NCBI RefSeq assembly: GCF_022271405.1
Contig: NZ_JAJNAL010000025.1
Span: forward strand, 1-64,000
DNA length: 64,000 bases
Direction: 5' to 3'
DNA from: Rhodopseudomonas infernalis
Lineage (GTDB): Bacteria; Pseudomonadota; Alphaproteobacteria; Rhizobiales; Xanthobacteraceae
Part shown: positions 37,674 through 47,612 of the stretch, in pieces
How positions within the stretch are numbered: the stretch's first letter is position 1
How the letters are laid out: the number at the start of each line of letters is the position of its first letter
Position numbers and translations under genes: made by a program
Notes under the pieces: model-generated
The model's database searches: none
What the model was told of the DNA's origin: nothing
Seen by the model: the letters and a program-made list of their open reading frames with translations, nothing else

Positions 37674-39800
37674 ATGACGGATACCACGGTCGGCCAGGGC
37701 ACCGGCGGCGGTCTTCCCAGCTTCAAAGACATCGTCGAGATGCTGAAGCGCGGCGATCTCGCGCTGGCGTTCGGCGTGCTCACCATCCTGGTCGTGCTGA
37801 TCCTGCCGCTGCCGGCGATCGTCCTCGACCTGTTTCTGGCAATCTCGATCACGCTGTCGATCCTGATCCTGATGACGGCGCTGTTCATCCAGGCGCCGCT
37901 CGAGTTCTCGTCGTTCCCGACCGTGCTGCTGATCTCGACCATGCTGCGGCTGTCGCTGAACATGGCCTCGACCCGGCTGATCCTGTCGCACGGCCACGAG
38001 GGCACCGCGGCGGCCGGTCACGTCATCGAGGCGTTCGGCAACTTCGTGATGGGCGGCAATTTCGTGATCGGGATCATCGTGTTCGCGATCCTGATCATCG
38101 TCAATTTCGTGGTCATCACCAAGGGCTCCGGCCGCATCGCCGAAGTCGCGGCGCGCTTCCAGCTCGACTCGATGCCCGGCAAGCAGATGGCGATCGACGC
38201 CGACCTGTCGGCCGGCCTGATCGACGAGGCAACCGCCAAGACGCGGCGCAAGGAGCTCGAGGACGAAAGCGGCTTCTTCGGCGCCATGGACGGTGCCTCG
38301 AAGTTCGTCCGCGGCGACGCCATCGCCGGCCTGCTGGTGGTTTTCATCAACGTCATCGGCGGCATCATCATCGGCGTCGCCCAGCAGGGGCTCAGCTTCG
38401 CCGAGGCCGGCCACACCTACACGCTGCTGACGGTCGGCGACGGCCTGGTCACGCAGGTGCCGGCGCTGATCGTCTCCACCGCGGCAGGCCTTCTGGTGTC
38501 GAAGGCGGGCATCTCCGGCTCCGCCGACAAGGCGCTGATGAGCCAGCTCTCCGGCTACCCGCAGGCGCTCGGCATGGCGGCGGGCGTAATGCTCGTGCTG
38601 GCCGTGCTGCCCGGCATCCCGACGCTGCCGTTCCTGGCGCTCGGCGGAGGCGCCGCCTACCTTGCCGTCACGGCGAGCAAGCGCAAGACTGCGGCGAAGG
38701 GAGCGGCGGCTTCCGCAGCCGCGCTCGCCCCCGAGGCTGTCGCGGCGGCGGCGGCCGCCGCCGAGGAGCCGATCAGCGCGGCGCTGAAGATCGACGACCT
38801 CAAGATCGAGCTCGGCTACGCGCTGCTGCCGCTGGTCAACGGCCCGGACGGCACCGATCGCCTCACCGAGCAGATCAAGGCGCTGCGCCGCTCGCTGGCG
38901 ATCGAGATGGGCTTCGTGATGCCGGCGGTGCGCATCCTCGACAATGTCCAGCTCGAGGCCAACACCTACGTCATCAAGATCAAGGAGGTCGACGCCGGCA
39001 CCGGCCGGATCTGGCCGAACCAGTTCATGGTGATGGACCCGGGCGGCGAGCAAGTGACGGTGCCGGGGATCCACACCACCGAGCCGACGTTCGGTCTGCC
39101 TGCGACCTGGGTCGACGCCGCGTTCAAGGAAGAGGCCTCGCTGAAGGGCTACACCGTGGTCGATGCCGCCACCGTGCTGTCGACGCATCTGACCGAGCTG
39201 CTCAAGGGCAACATGTCGGACCTGCTGTCCTACGGCGAGACGCAGAAGCTGCTGAAGGATCTGCCGGCGGATCAGGCCGAACTGATCAAGGATATCGTGC
39301 CCGGCCAGATCACCGTGTCGGGCATCCAACGGGTGCTGCAACTGCTGCTCGCCGAGCGGATCTCGATCCGCGACCTGTCGACGATCCTCGAAGGCATCGC
39401 CGACGCGCTCGCCTTCTCGCGCAATCCGACGTCGATCGTCGAACACGTTCGCGCCCGGCTGGCGCGGCAGATCTGTGCGCAGAACACGTCCTACAACGGC
39501 TACCTGCCGCTGATCGCATTGTCGGCGAAGTGGGAGCAGGCGTTCGCCGAATCGATCATCGGCCAGGGCGACGAGCGCAGCCTGGCGATGGCGCCGTCGA
39601 AGCTGTCGGAGTTCATGATCGCCGTGCGTGACAAGTTCGAGCAGGCCGCCCGCGAAGGCGAGGCCCCGGTGCTGGTGACCTCGGCGACGATCCGCCCGTT
39701 CGTGCGCTCGCTGGTCGAGCGCTTCCGCGCCCAGACCACGGTGCTGTCACAGGCCGAAATTCATCCGCGCGCGCGGCTGAAGACGGTCGGCAGCGTCTGA
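37674..39800 (+). CDS. flhA: Flagellar export apparatus protein FlhA
   Basis: 708 aa from the ATG at 37674 (GGAAGAGG upstream). The N-terminal third has about eight membrane spans and carries the conserved FHIPEP-type region (SSFPTVLLISTMLRLSLNMASTRLIL). The cytosolic part begins around 330 after a low-complexity Ala/Lys linker (KTAAKGAAASAAALAPEAVA), and ends with the four-domain ring structure (MVMDPGGEQVTVPGIHTTEP, then VLQLLLAERISIRDLSTILE). It forms the nonameric ring that sorts export substrates with the FliI ATPase, whose gene lies at 42.8 kb. Confidence 0.96.
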   Translation: MTDTTVGQGTGGGLPSFKDIVEMLKRGDLALAFGVLTILVVLILPLPAIVLDLFLAISITLSILILMTALFIQAPLEFSSFPTVLLISTMLRLSLNMASTRLILSHGHEGTAAAGHVIEAFGNFVMGGNFVIGIIVFAILIIVNFVVITKGSGRIAEVAARFQLDSMPGKQMAIDADLSAGLIDEATAKTRRKELEDESGFFGAMDGASKFVRGDAIAGLLVVFINVIGGIIIGVAQQGLSFAEAGHTYTLLTVGDGLVTQVPALIVSTAAGLLVSKAGISGSADKALMSQLSGYPQALGMAAGVMLVLAVLPGIPTLPFLALGGGAAYLAVTASKRKTAAKGAAASAAALAPEAVAAAAAAAEEPISAALKIDDLKIELGYALLPLVNGPDGTDRLTEQIKALRRSLAIEMGFVMPAVRILDNVQLEANTYVIKIKEVDAGTGRIWPNQFMVMDPGGEQVTVPGIHTTEPTFGLPATWVDAAFKEEASLKGYTVVDAATVLSTHLTELLKGNMSDLLSYGETQKLLKDLPADQAELIKDIVPGQITVSGIQRVLQLLLAERISIRDLSTILEGIADALAFSRNPTSIVEHVRARLARQICAQNTSYNGYLPLIALSAKWEQAFAESIIGQGDERSLAMAPSKLSEFMIAVRDKFEQAAREGEAPVLVTSATIRPFVRSLVERFRAQTTVLSQAEIHPRARLKTVGSV

Positions 39801-40013
39801 TTCGCGGTTCGAGAGGGTGGCTCGCCGGCGCGACATTTCGGTCACATTCAAGCGGAACAAGCGCAAAACGATTGAGCAAAGGTGAATGGTGCAAATCTAC
39901 CTTCGCACTCGCAAAATAACTTAAGCGACTGAATTTAATAGAATAAATGGACGGCTCGCAAACGCACACTCGCGGCCGTTCACGTCTTATCACCGCCTTG
40001 TGATCGCATCTTG

Positions 40014-40039
40014 GGAACGAGAAACCGATGGACTACGTT
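40014..40039 (+). promoter_or_regulatory. EcfG-type general stress promoter
   Basis: GGAAC (40014-40018) and CGTT (40036-40039) are spaced by exactly 17 bp, the consensus for the alphaproteobacterial general-stress sigma factor EcfG. It lies about 80 bp upstream of a small membrane protein gene in the 320-bp gap 39801-40120. No other consensus promoter is seen there. Confidence 0.65.
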
Positions 40040-40120
40040 TGTTCGGCGAGTTGTTTGAACCTGCTTCGAGTTTGCGACTACCAATTCTCGAAGGTGGAGA
40101 AAGACACCAGGAGGCTCATC

Positions 40121-40321
40121 ATGAACCATTCGATCTATAGCGCCGATCGTTCGACCCACCTCAAGGTGGTGGTTGTTGCGCTGGTCGCTGGTATTGCAGT
40201 GGCCGGCCTGGGAATTACGGCGCGCATGGGCGCAGGCGATGGCTACACGCAGACGGCACGCGTCATCAAGGCCGACAAGCCGATGATGGTGACGACCACG
40301 ACGAATACCGCCATTCGCTAA
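40121..40321 (+). CDS. Small single-span membrane protein under an EcfG promoter
   Basis: 66 aa from the ATG at 40121, which has CAGGAGG eight bases upstream. A hydrophobic segment spans residues 16-35 (KVVVVALVAGIAVAGLGITA), followed by a polar tail (TARVIKADKPMMVTTTTNTA) likely to be periplasmic. Preceded by a perfect GGAAC-N17-CGTT promoter and followed by a strong terminator, so it is a one-gene stress-response transcript. Function unknown; a cell-envelope role is likely. Confidence 0.78.
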   Translation: MNHSIYSADRSTHLKVVVVALVAGIAVAGLGITARMGAGDGYTQTARVIKADKPMMVTTTTNTAIR

Positions 40322-40418
40322 GTCCGCTCCAAGAGGAATTGCATTCACGCGTTGCCTGTTAAGCCCCCAGGTTCATCGCGTGTGATGCAGCGATCCACTC
40401 GCCCCAAGTGGATCGCCC

Positions 40419-40453
40419 AGAAAGCGCCCGCTCCCCACGGGCGCTTTCTTTTT
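40419..40453 (+). terminator. Rho-independent terminator of the EcfG-driven small gene
   Basis: AGAAAGCGCCCG pairs with CGGGCGCTTTCT across a 7-base loop and runs into TTTTT. A second hairpin (GATCCACT/AGTGGATC, 40392-40413) lies just before it. Confidence 0.88.
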
Positions 40454-40540
40454 GCGCTCTCGTCAGCGCATCACCAGGCTGCACTTGCGACGCCGCAATT
40501 CCGCGCCCCTGCCCTTCCACCAAACCGTTAGTTAGTACCA

Positions 40541-40616
40541 TCATTGCGAGCGAAGCGAAGCAAGCCAGCGCGGTGGACTGCGCTGGATTGTTTCGTCGCT
40601 TCGCGCCTCGCAATGA
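40541..40616. repeat. Two-arm TCATTGCGAG repeat
   Basis: TCATTGCGAG at the left and CTCGCAATGA at the right are exact inverted arms, with GCGAAGCG/CGCTTCGC inside. The single arm at 3883-3920 is the same family. It lies between a terminator and the end of the anti-sigma gene. Confidence 0.7.
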
Positions 40617-40641
40617 CGCTGGCTGAGTGGCTTCGACGTCG

Positions 40642-41577
40642 TCAGGGCTTCGGGGGCATGGGCATCGGCGGCATGCTCTCGACCAGCTTGCCGGAGTACA
40701 CGATCGGCCCTGTCGCAACGCCGGTGGGCGAGCCGCCTTCGGGCTCGATCGTCACCGCGTAGGTCGCCTTGCTGACCATGTCGGGGTCGTAGGAGGCCAT
40801 CGACGGGTTCATGGTGAAGTCGTGGCTGCCGATCACGCCGAGTGAGCGCGGCTTCTGCAGCTTGTCCGACACCAGCCACAACTCGTAGCTCTTGCCGGGC
40901 TCCGGCGTGGCCGCGACCCGGCGCACCATGAACATCTTGTTGGAGGGATCGACGGTGAGGATGAAGGCCGGCGAGTTGCCGTCCTGCTGCAGCACCGCGA
41001 CGTATTGCGCCGGCATCGCCTGAGGCGGTGTTTCGACCTTGACGATCTGGGTGCGGATCGGGGGCCGCAGTCCGTTCGGCAACAGATCCGGCTGATACAG
41101 TTGCGCGCCAAGCACCAGCGCCAGCGACGCCGCCAATGCGCCGGCGGCGCCAGCGACGCGCTTCCACACGTAGGTCTGCTTGGCGAAGCGCACGACCCGC
41201 ATCGATTCCGGGCTGAGGCCGGAGCCGGTGTCATTGGCCGGCGTCGGCACAACGATCGGCGTCTCGGCTTGCGGCGAGGCTTCAGCAGCCACAGTGGCTA
41301 CCGACGGAGCAACGGCAGCGGCGGCCGGCAGTGCGAATGCCTGCTGCTCACCGGAGCCCCCGATCGCCGACTTGATCCGCTCCCACACCTGTGGCGACGG
41401 CTCGACGCCGCCGACCATCTGGTTGAGCGCACTCAGCCTGATTTCCCACGACTCCACGACGGCCGCGTAGTCCTTGTCGGCGGCCATCATGGCCTCGACT
41501 TGCGCCCGCTCGTCGGCATCGAGAGTGCCGAGCGCGTACTCCGCGGCGAGCGCGATATGGTCTTCGCTCATGGCCAT
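40642..41577 (-). CDS. Membrane anti-sigma factor (RskA-like)
   Basis: 311 aa. The N-terminal about 80 residues (DHIALAAEYALGTLDADERA, later SWEIRLSALNQMVGGVEP) are the sigma-binding zinc-finger-like anti-sigma fold without zinc ligands. A membrane span lies near 150-170 (VAGAAGALAASLALVLGAQL), and the C-terminal RskA domain (periplasmic) ends in a proline-rich tail. The start ATG at 41577 overlaps the stop of the sigma gene (TGATG), so the pair is coupled. It should hold the ECF sigma factor inactive until an envelope signal triggers release or proteolysis. Confidence 0.88.
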   Translation of the reverse strand: MAMSEDHIALAAEYALGTLDADERAQVEAMMAADKDYAAVVESWEIRLSALNQMVGGVEPSPQVWERIKSAIGGSGEQQAFALPAAAAVAPSVATVAAEASPQAETPIVVPTPANDTGSGLSPESMRVVRFAKQTYVWKRVAGAAGALAASLALVLGAQLYQPDLLPNGLRPPIRTQIVKVETPPQAMPAQYVAVLQQDGNSPAFILTVDPSNKMFMVRRVAATPEPGKSYELWLVSDKLQKPRSLGVIGSHDFTMNPSMASYDPDMVSKATYAVTIEPEGGSPTGVATGPIVYSGKLVESMPPMPMPPKP

Positions 41578-42125
41578 CAGACGAGTCCCAGACACTCCCG
41601 AACATCGAGCAGGCTGCGGCGAAGCCAGGTCTTGACCGTGTTCACCGGAGCATCGAACTTCGCCGCGAGTTGTTCGCGGCTCCAACCGTTGTAGTAAGCA
41701 AGCAGCACGAGTTTCTGACGGTCCGGCTCCAGCCGGCCGACGCATTCGAGCAGTTGCTTCAATTCTTCCGTCATCTCGCGGCGCGCCAGCGGGTCCGGCG
41801 AATCTGCAGCGGCCTCCTGTGCGGACGGCTCGTCCTCGATCGAAACCTCACTGCGCTTGCGCGCCACGTCGATCGCCCGGTTACGCGCGATCGACGCCAT
41901 CCAGGTAATCGGCGAAGCAACGCCAGGATTGAACGTTCCTGCGCTGTTCCAGATCTTGACGTAAGCTTCCTGGACGACTTCTTCCGCGAGATCCTGACGT
42001 CTCAATATACGGAGCACCACGCCGTAGAGTTTCGCGCGCGTCGCATTGTAGAGCCGCTCGAAGGCCGCCTGGTCACCCTTGGCCACAGCGGCGATCAGCC
42101 AGACCAACTCAGCCGACGTCAGCAT
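41577..42125 (-). CDS. ECF (RpoE-type) sigma factor
   Basis: 182 aa. Region 2 is clear (AFERLYNATRAKLYGVVLRI, then DLAEEVVQEAYVKIWNSA and SPITWMASIARNRAIDVARK), and region 4 is YYNGWSREQLAAKFDAPVNT followed by VKTWLRRSLLDVRECL. It pairs with the RskA-like anti-sigma factor encoded immediately downstream. The target promoter is not obvious; the preceding 130 bp (42126-42255) probably carries its own autoregulated promoter. Confidence 0.92.
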   Translation of the reverse strand: MLTSAELVWLIAAVAKGDQAAFERLYNATRAKLYGVVLRILRRQDLAEEVVQEAYVKIWNSAGTFNPGVASPITWMASIARNRAIDVARKRSEVSIEDEPSAQEAAADSPDPLARREMTEELKQLLECVGRLEPDRQKLVLLAYYNGWSREQLAAKFDAPVNTVKTWLRRSLLDVRECLGLV

Positions 42126-42254
42126 TCAGTCCCCACCCCGGCCGCCCCGCGCCGTCCCGGTCGTTCCGACCGATCGGCTCGGCCGTTGCCAGCATATCGT
42201 GCGCCGTCACGATCCGCCACGGCGCGGACGCTGCTCTTGTGGATACCCCGCGCG

Positions 42255-42281
42255 AAAAAGCCCGGGTGTGACCCGGGCTTT
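42255..42281 (-). terminator. Terminator of the fliI-fliJ operon
   Basis: AAAGCCCGGG and CCCGGGCTTT pair around a 5-base loop (42257-42281). On the minus strand it is followed by TTTTTCGCG, so it ends the transcript that comes from fliI and fliJ and insulates the ECF sigma gene downstream. Confidence 0.82.
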
Positions 42282-42315
42282 GCAGAGTTTTTCGCAATGG
42301 CTCGATGAACAGCCG

Positions 42316-42735
42316 TCAGGCAATGGCGCCGAGCCGCGAGCGCATCAGGCCGATGCTGTCCATGTCGGCCTGCTCGCGCGCGCCCTCCTCGGCGCGTTCG
42401 CGAGCCTGATCGCGCTCGTCGAGCAGTTCGACCTTCTTCAACTCGTCATAAGCTTCGGACAATTGCGCGCGAGCGTCCTCGAGCTGCACCCGCAGCTCAT
42501 CCGCCGACCGGGTGAGGTTTTCGCGGCGCTGGATCGCGGCCTTGGCGTAGGTGGGATAGGCAAAGTGGGTGGGATCGCTGATGCCGGCACGCTCCTGCTC
42601 GGTCAGAATTTCCCGCTCCAGATCCACCGACATGCGTTGGAAGTCCGCGATCATTCCCTCGATCTGGGCTACTCGCCTGCGCCGCTCATCGACCTGAAAC
42701 TTCTTCAAGCGGATCAGCGTGTCACGTGACTTCAT
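42316..42735 (-). CDS. fliJ: Flagellar export chaperone FliJ
   Basis: 139 aa, almost wholly coiled coil (heptad-rich from the start RLKKFQVDERRRRVAQIEGM to the end). This is the size and layout of FliJ, the rod-like stalk of the flagellar export ATPase that escorts rod and hook export chaperones. It follows fliI by 108 bp on the same strand and is followed by a terminator, so fliI-fliJ is one operon. The sequence alone is only weakly diagnostic; the context makes the call firm. Confidence 0.85.
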   Translation of the reverse strand: MKSRDTLIRLKKFQVDERRRRVAQIEGMIADFQRMSVDLEREILTEQERAGISDPTHFAYPTYAKAAIQRRENLTRSADELRVQLEDARAQLSEAYDELKKVELLDERDQARERAEEGAREQADMDSIGLMRSRLGAIA

Positions 42736-42843
42736 CGACTCGTACTCCCCAGAAGTCCCGATTCAACGCGGGACGTTGCCGGCATGCCACGGGGGGCCAA
42801 CCGGCAAAACGATTGACGTGCCAAGGATGATGACCGGACAAAG

Positions 42844-44169
42844 TTAGCGTTCCGTTTCCACGGACTTCAGGATCTGGTCGAGTTGGGCATAACCTGAGGA
42901 AAGGCTGGTCGCCTCGTCCTTGCCCTGGCGCAGAAACTCCTCGAGCGGCTCGTGCAACCGCACCGCCTCGTCGACTTCGGCGCTGGAGCCGGGCCGATAG
43001 GCGCCGAGCCGGATCAGCTCTTCCATGTCCGCATAGGTCGCCATCACCTGCCGGGCGCGCTTGATCACCGGCAGATAGGCCGGATCGCAGGAGCGCGGCA
43101 TCGTGCGCGACACCGATTTCAACACGTTGATCGCAGGGTAGCGGCCGCGCTCGGCGATCGAGCGCTGCATCACGATGTGGCCGTCGAGAATGCCGCGCAC
43201 CGCGTCGGCGACCGGCTCGTTGTGGTCGTCGCCGTCGACCAGCACCGTGAAGATGCCGCTGATGGTGCCCTCGCCGAGCCCCGGCCCGGCGCGCTCCAGC
43301 AGCTTGGGCAGCTCGGTGAACACGGTCGGCGTATAGCCTTTCGCGGTCGGCGGCTCGCCAGCCGACAGGCCGATCTCGCGCTGCGCCATGGCGAAGCGCG
43401 TCACCGAATCCATCAGGCAGAGCACATCCTTGTCATCATCGCGGAAATACTCGGCGATCGACAGCGTCAGATAGGCGGCCTGGCGGCGCATCAGCGCCGG
43501 CTCGTCCGAGGTGGCGATCACCACCACCGAGCGCGCGAGGCCCTCCTCGCCGAGGTCATCCTGCAGGAACTCCTGCACCTCGCGGCCGCGCTCGCCGATC
43601 AGCCCGATGACAGACACCGCGGCGTCGACGTTCCGCGCCAGCATCGAGAGCAGCACCGACTTGCCGACGCCGGAACCGGCGAAGATGCCCATGCGCTGAC
43701 CGCGGCAGCAGGTGAGGAAGGTGTTTAGAGCGCGCACGCCCAGATCCAGCGGCGCGCCGACCCGCCGTCGCGAGTGAGCGGGCGGCGGCGAATTGCGGAA
43801 CGCCATCGGTGCCGGCCCCTGCGGCAGCGGCCCCTTGCCGTCGATCGGCTCGCCCAAAGCATTAACGACGCGGCCGAGCCACGCCTGGCACGGCCGCACC
43901 TGCGCGGCCGAATTGGCGATCACTGCGCGGCAGCCACGGCGCACGCCTTCGAGCCCGGCGAACGGCATCACCATCGCGTTATTGCCGGTGAAACCGATCA
44001 CCTCGCACGGGATGGTCCGACTTCCGCCCGTTTCTACGACGATTCTGGCGCCGACCGACATCGCATGGATCGGCCCGGCGATCTCCACCATCAGGCCGCG
44101 GACCCCGACCACGCGGCCGTAGATGTTGACGCCGTCGAGATCGCCGATCTGTTCCGCGAGGGCCTTCAT
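42844..44169 (-). CDS. fliI: Flagellum-specific export ATPase FliI
   Basis: 441 aa, F1-beta-like hexameric ATPase. Walker A is [15 protein letters not shown] (about 160-174), and the catalytic region [13 protein letters not shown] and Walker [13 protein letters not shown] follow. The C-terminal domain includes VSRTMPRSC and [20 protein letters not shown]. It unfolds or hands over export substrates to the FlhA ring. A single CtrA-like box lies in the intergenic region shared with ctrA. Confidence 0.96.
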   Translation of the reverse strand: MKALAEQIGDLDGVNIYGRVVGVRGLMVEIAGPIHAMSVGARIVVETGGSRTIPCEVIGFTGNNAMVMPFAGLEGVRRGCRAVIANSAAQVRPCQAWLGRVVNALGEPIDGKGPLPQGPAPMAFRNSPPPAHSRRRVGAPLDLGVRALNTFLTCCRGQRMGIFAGSGVGKSVLLSMLARNVDAAVSVIGLIGERGREVQEFLQDDLGEEGLARSVVVIATSDEPALMRRQAAYLTLSIAEYFRDDDKDVLCLMDSVTRFAMAQREIGLSAGEPPTAKGYTPTVFTELPKLLERAGPGLGEGTISGIFTVLVDGDDHNEPVADAVRGILDGHIVMQRSIAERGRYPAINVLKSVSRTMPRSCDPAYLPVIKRARQVMATYADMEELIRLGAYRPGSSAEVDEAVRLHEPLEEFLRQGKDEATSLSSGYAQLDQILKSVETER

Positions 44170-44208
44170 TGCGAAACCCTTAAGTTTGTGGGGACCGGTC
44201 CTGTCACC

Positions 44209-44223
44209 TTAACTTCGTGTTTA
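44209..44223. promoter_or_regulatory. CtrA-like box between fliI and ctrA
   Basis: TTAA-CTTCGTG-TTTA matches TTAA-N7-TTAA with one change, 40 bp upstream of the fliI start on its strand and about 315 bp before ctrA. The 368-bp gap 44170-44537 has no genes; another TTAACC lies near 44433. It suggests that CtrA regulates fliI and perhaps itself. Confidence 0.4.
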
Positions 44224-44537
44224 CCCGCATCGTTAATCATTGCGTCACTGTCTTTGGTGGCTGAACGCGCTCGTCCGTCAGAATGAAGGGTGAGTCGCGG
44301 GAGTCGGTTGACGCTGACTCTTAATGTGAAACTTGAAGAGGCCCGGTAACAAAAAGCTGCTTCTACGCAATATCTTACGTCGATTCTGCAAAAAATGCAC
44401 GAACAGACCTTGCGGACCAGAATCAGGATTTGTTAACCATACCTCGTCAGGATCCGAATCAGTTGTTCAGAGGCGTTTCCAGTGCCGCAGGTAGTGCGGA
44501 CGCCTGACGCCCGGAGCGGCGCTATAAGGGGACTGGC

Positions 44538-45239
44538 ATGCGCGTATTGCTGATTGAAGATGACAGCGCCACTGCGCAGTCGATCGAATTGATGCTCAAA
44601 TCCGAGAGTTTCAATGTCTACACGACAGATCTCGGTGAAGAAGGCGTCGACCTCGGCAAATTGTACGACTACGACATCATCCTGCTCGATCTGAACCTGC
44701 CGGACATGTCCGGCTATGACGTTCTCAAGCAGCTGCGTGTTTCCAAGATCAAGACTCCGATCCTGATCCTGTCCGGCCTCGCCGGCATCGAGGACAAGGT
44801 GAAAGGTCTCGGCGTCGGCGCCGACGACTACATGACCAAGCCGTTCCACAAGGACGAGCTGGTCGCCCGCATCCACGCCATCGTCCGCCGTTCCAAGGGC
44901 CACGCCCAGTCGGTGATCCAGACCGGCGACCTCGTCGTCAATCTCGACACCAAGACCGTCGAAGTCGGCGGCCAGCGCGTGCATCTGACCGGCAAGGAAT
45001 ATCAGATGCTGGAGCTGCTCTCGCTCCGTAAGGGCACCACGCTCACCAAGGAAATGTTCCTTAACCACCTCTACGGCGGGATGGACGAGCCGGAACTGAA
45101 GATCATCGACGTCTTCATCTGCAAGCTGCGCAAGAAGCTCGCGAACGCGTCCGACGGCCGCAACTTCATCGAAACCGTCTGGGGCCGCGGCTACGTGCTG
45201 CGCGAACCGAGCGAAGAAGAAGTTCGCATCCCGGCCTGA
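44538..45239 (+). CDS. ctrA: Cell-cycle response regulator CtrA
   Basis: 233 aa OmpR-type regulator. Receiver domain 1-115 with Asp51 ([13 protein letters not shown]), acidic pair Glu7-Asp8 and the K-P-F motif; the DNA-binding winged helix follows from 125 to 220 ([47 protein letters not shown]). These match CtrA closely. CtrA is phosphorylated through CckA and ChpT; a ChpT gene is 6 kb away. It activates flagellar, chemotaxis and envelope genes. It is a single-gene transcript with its own terminator. Confidence 0.96.
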   Translation: MRVLLIEDDSATAQSIELMLKSESFNVYTTDLGEEGVDLGKLYDYDIILLDLNLPDMSGYDVLKQLRVSKIKTPILILSGLAGIEDKVKGLGVGADDYMTKPFHKDELVARIHAIVRRSKGHAQSVIQTGDLVVNLDTKTVEVGGQRVHLTGKEYQMLELLSLRKGTTLTKEMFLNHLYGGMDEPELKIIDVFICKLRKKLANASDGRNFIETVWGRGYVLREPSEEEVRIPA

Positions 45240-45291
45240 CCGCCGCACAGCCTTTCAAGGAGCGCCCGGTCCAGCGCTCACCTCCCGACTG

Positions 45292-45319
45292 AACCCCGCC
45301 GCAAATGGCGGGGTTATTG
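45292..45319 (+). terminator. Terminator after ctrA
   Basis: AACCCCGCC (45292-45300) pairs with GGCGGGGTT (45307-45315) around a 6-base loop and leads into ATTGTTTG, a T-rich tail. Confidence 0.8.
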
Positions 45320-45340
45320 TTTGTGCGGACCTCTGCCCTT

Positions 45341-45462
45341 CGTCATTCCGGGGCGCGCGCACTTGCGCGCGAACCCGGAATCCAGAGGTTGGAGCACACC
45401 CCGACGTTGCAACAACTGCGAGATTCCGGGTTCGCGAACTGCGTTCGCACCCCGGAATGACG
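45341..45462. repeat. CGTCATTCCGGGG composite palindrome
   Basis: CGTCATTCCGGGG and CCCCGGAATGACG are exact inverted arms about 95 bp apart, with inner copies of GAACCCGGAATCC and AGATTCCGGGTTCGC. It is the same family as the repeats near 9.0, 9.46 and 11.4 kb, and sits between the convergent ctrA and cheR genes. Confidence 0.7.
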
Positions 45463-45497
45463 AATCACTGCGCCAAGGCAGCTCGACGCGTCCGGCC

Positions 45498-46376
45498 TCA
45501 GCCTACGCGCAGGCCGGCGAACTGGCCGAGCGGCTTCGCCGCCGGCACGATCGACGGCGACTTGGCGAGCGTGTTCGGCAGATAGACGCCGCGCCTTGTC
45601 GGATGGGGCTTGAAGACGTCGGTCAGGCCGACCACGGTTTCGGCGGCGCCGAGCGCCAGATAGCCATCGGGCTCGAGCCGTTTGGCGAGCCGCTCGAAGA
45701 TCGACACCTTGGTCTGCTGATCGAAATAGATCAGGACGTTGCGGCAAAAGATCACGTCGAACATGCCGAGCTGCGAATAGTCCTGCAGCAGGTTGAACTG
45801 GCGATGCTGAACCATCGCGCGCAGCTCCGGGCTGATCTCCCACAAATCGCCGGTCTGCTTGAAGTACTTGACCAGCAGCTGGATCGGCAGGCCGCGCTGG
45901 ACTTCGAACTGGCTGAACAGGCCCGATTTCGATTTCGCCAGCACCGACTGCGACAGGTCGGTGGCGACGATCTCGAAGCGCCAGCTGGCGACCGCCGGGC
46001 CCATCTCCTTCAGGCACATCGCGATCGAATACGGCTCCTGCCCGGTCGACGACGCCGCGCACCAGATCCGCAAGCTGCGCTTACCGGCCCGCGCTTGCAG
46101 CAGCGCGGGCAGGATTTCCTCGCGCAGATGATCGAACGGCAGCTTGTCACGGAAGAAGAAGGTCTCGTTCGTGGTCATTGCTTCGACCACCTCGGCGGTG
46201 ACCTGCTCGGCCCCGCTCTTCATCTTCTGCACGAGATCGCTGATCCCAGCGTGACCGAGCCGGCGCGCCAGCGGCAGCAACCGACTCTCGATCAGATATT
46301 GCTTGTCGGTCGATAGGTCGAGGCCGGAGCGCTCCTTGAGCGTCTTGCGAAGATAGTCGAAATCAGCCGGCGTCAC
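45498..46376 (-). CDS. cheR: Chemotaxis methyltransferase CheR
   Basis: 292 aa. N-terminal helical domain with [16 protein letters not shown], then the SAM-binding domain: [20 protein letters not shown] is the conserved CheR cofactor motif, followed by [20 protein letters not shown] and [10 protein letters not shown]. It methylates glutamates on chemoreceptors to adapt to stimuli, opposing CheB. Its start overlaps the cheB stop by four bases (ATGA). It is the last gene of the che operon. Confidence 0.95.
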   Translation of the reverse strand: MTPADFDYLRKTLKERSGLDLSTDKQYLIESRLLPLARRLGHAGISDLVQKMKSGAEQVTAEVVEAMTTNETFFFRDKLPFDHLREEILPALLQARAGKRSLRIWCAASSTGQEPYSIAMCLKEMGPAVASWRFEIVATDLSQSVLAKSKSGLFSQFEVQRGLPIQLLVKYFKQTGDLWEISPELRAMVQHRQFNLLQDYSQLGMFDVIFCRNVLIYFDQQTKVSIFERLAKRLEPDGYLALGAAETVVGLTDVFKPHPTRRGVYLPNTLAKSPSIVPAAKPLGQFAGLRVG

Positions 46377-47539
46377 GAACGATCTCCCGAGAACAAGCGA
46401 ACCAGCTTCGGCCCGATTTGATTGAGTGGCAGCACTGCGGCGCAGATGCCTGCGTTGGCGGCGGCGCCGGGCATGCCCCAGACCACACTGGAAGCTTCGT
46501 CCTGGGCGATCACGCTGCCCCCTGCGGCGACGATCTCCTTGCCGCCGCGCATGCCGTCCGATCCCATGCCGGTCAGCACCACCGCAAGAATTCCGCTCTG
46601 CCAGACGTCGATCGCCGAGGCGAACAGCGGGTCGACCGCGGGCTTGCAGAAGTTCACCGGCGGACCGTCGTCGAGCGCGATGACCGGATTGCCGCCCTGC
46701 TTGACGACGCGCATATGGCGGCCGCCGGGCGCCAGATAGATCCGGCCCGGCTTGACGGCTTCGCCGTCGATGCCCTCGTGCGCCGGCCGGCGCGCAGTGC
46801 GCATCAGATGCTCGGCGAGAATCGTCGTGAAGGTCGGCGGCATGTGCTGGGTGATCAGCACCGGATAGCGGTCGATCACCGGGCCGATGTCGGCCACCAG
46901 CGACATCAGCGCTTGCGGGCCGCCGGTCGACGAACCGATCAGCAGCACGCGTGGCGCGGTGGGGCCGAACGACCGCTTCACCAGCGCTGCCTGACTGGCC
47001 ACGCTCGCTGCAGCCGGCTCGCGGTGGCGCTCGAGCACCGGCGCGGCGGGAGCCAGAGAGGGCGCAAGGGCAGTCGCCTTGCGGCGAACCTTGCCGCCGA
47101 GGTGACGGATCTTCTGCAGCAAATCGTGCTTGAAGATATCGGCGGCGTGCGGCTCGCGCGTCGATTCCGGCTTGGGGATGTAGTCGGAGGCGCCGAGCGA
47201 CAACGCCTTGAAGCTGATCTCGGCGTTGCGGCGCGTCAGCGTCGACGCCATGATGATGATCAGGTCGCGCTTCTTGGCGAGCAGCTTCGGCAGCGCCGAA
47301 ATGCCGTCGAGTTCGGGCATTTCGATGTCGAGCACCGCGACGTCCGGCTTGACGCGGTCGATCTGATTGACGGCGTCGAGCCCGGTGCGCAGCGAGGCGG
47401 CAACCACCATGTCGGGCTCTGCTTCGATCCAGCGCGAGATCAGGCCGCGGATAACGACCGAGTCATCGACGATCATCACCCGCAAAGGCTCGTACTGCTT
47501 CGAAGTTGCGGTGGAACTACCTGCCAATGCTACACTCAT
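46373..47539 (-). CDS. cheB: Chemotaxis methylesterase response regulator CheB
   Basis: 388 aa from the ATG at 47539. The receiver domain has Asp-Asp 25-26 and the phospho-acceptor Asp71 ([13 protein letters not shown]). The C-terminal methylesterase domain shows the triad context [10 protein letters not shown] (Ser), [10 protein letters not shown] (His) and [12 protein letters not shown] (Asp). It removes methyl groups, or deamidates, receptors once phosphorylated by CheA. An Ala/Pro-rich linker joins the domains. It is encoded between cheY and cheR in one operon. Confidence 0.96.
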   Translation of the reverse strand: MSVALAGSSTATSKQYEPLRVMIVDDSVVIRGLISRWIEAEPDMVVAASLRTGLDAVNQIDRVKPDVAVLDIEMPELDGISALPKLLAKKRDLIIIMASTLTRRNAEISFKALSLGASDYIPKPESTREPHAADIFKHDLLQKIRHLGGKVRRKATALAPSLAPAAPVLERHREPAAASVASQAALVKRSFGPTAPRVLLIGSSTGGPQALMSLVADIGPVIDRYPVLITQHMPPTFTTILAEHLMRTARRPAHEGIDGEAVKPGRIYLAPGGRHMRVVKQGGNPVIALDDGPPVNFCKPAVDPLFASAIDVWQSGILAVVLTGMGSDGMRGGKEIVAAGGSVIAQDEASSVVWGMPGAAANAGICAAVLPLNQIGPKLVRLFSGDRS

Positions 47540-47612
47540 CACTCACCGACGCAACGCAACTTTCCCGCCGCGTCGGGTGACGCGGCGTCGACCACCTTTC
47601 GGCGGACTCAGC

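Noticed and set aside
37587-39446. 619-codon open frame antisense to flhA
   Set aside because: It is the high-GC shadow of flhA, with low-complexity His/Arg/Asp-rich translation and no ribosome site.
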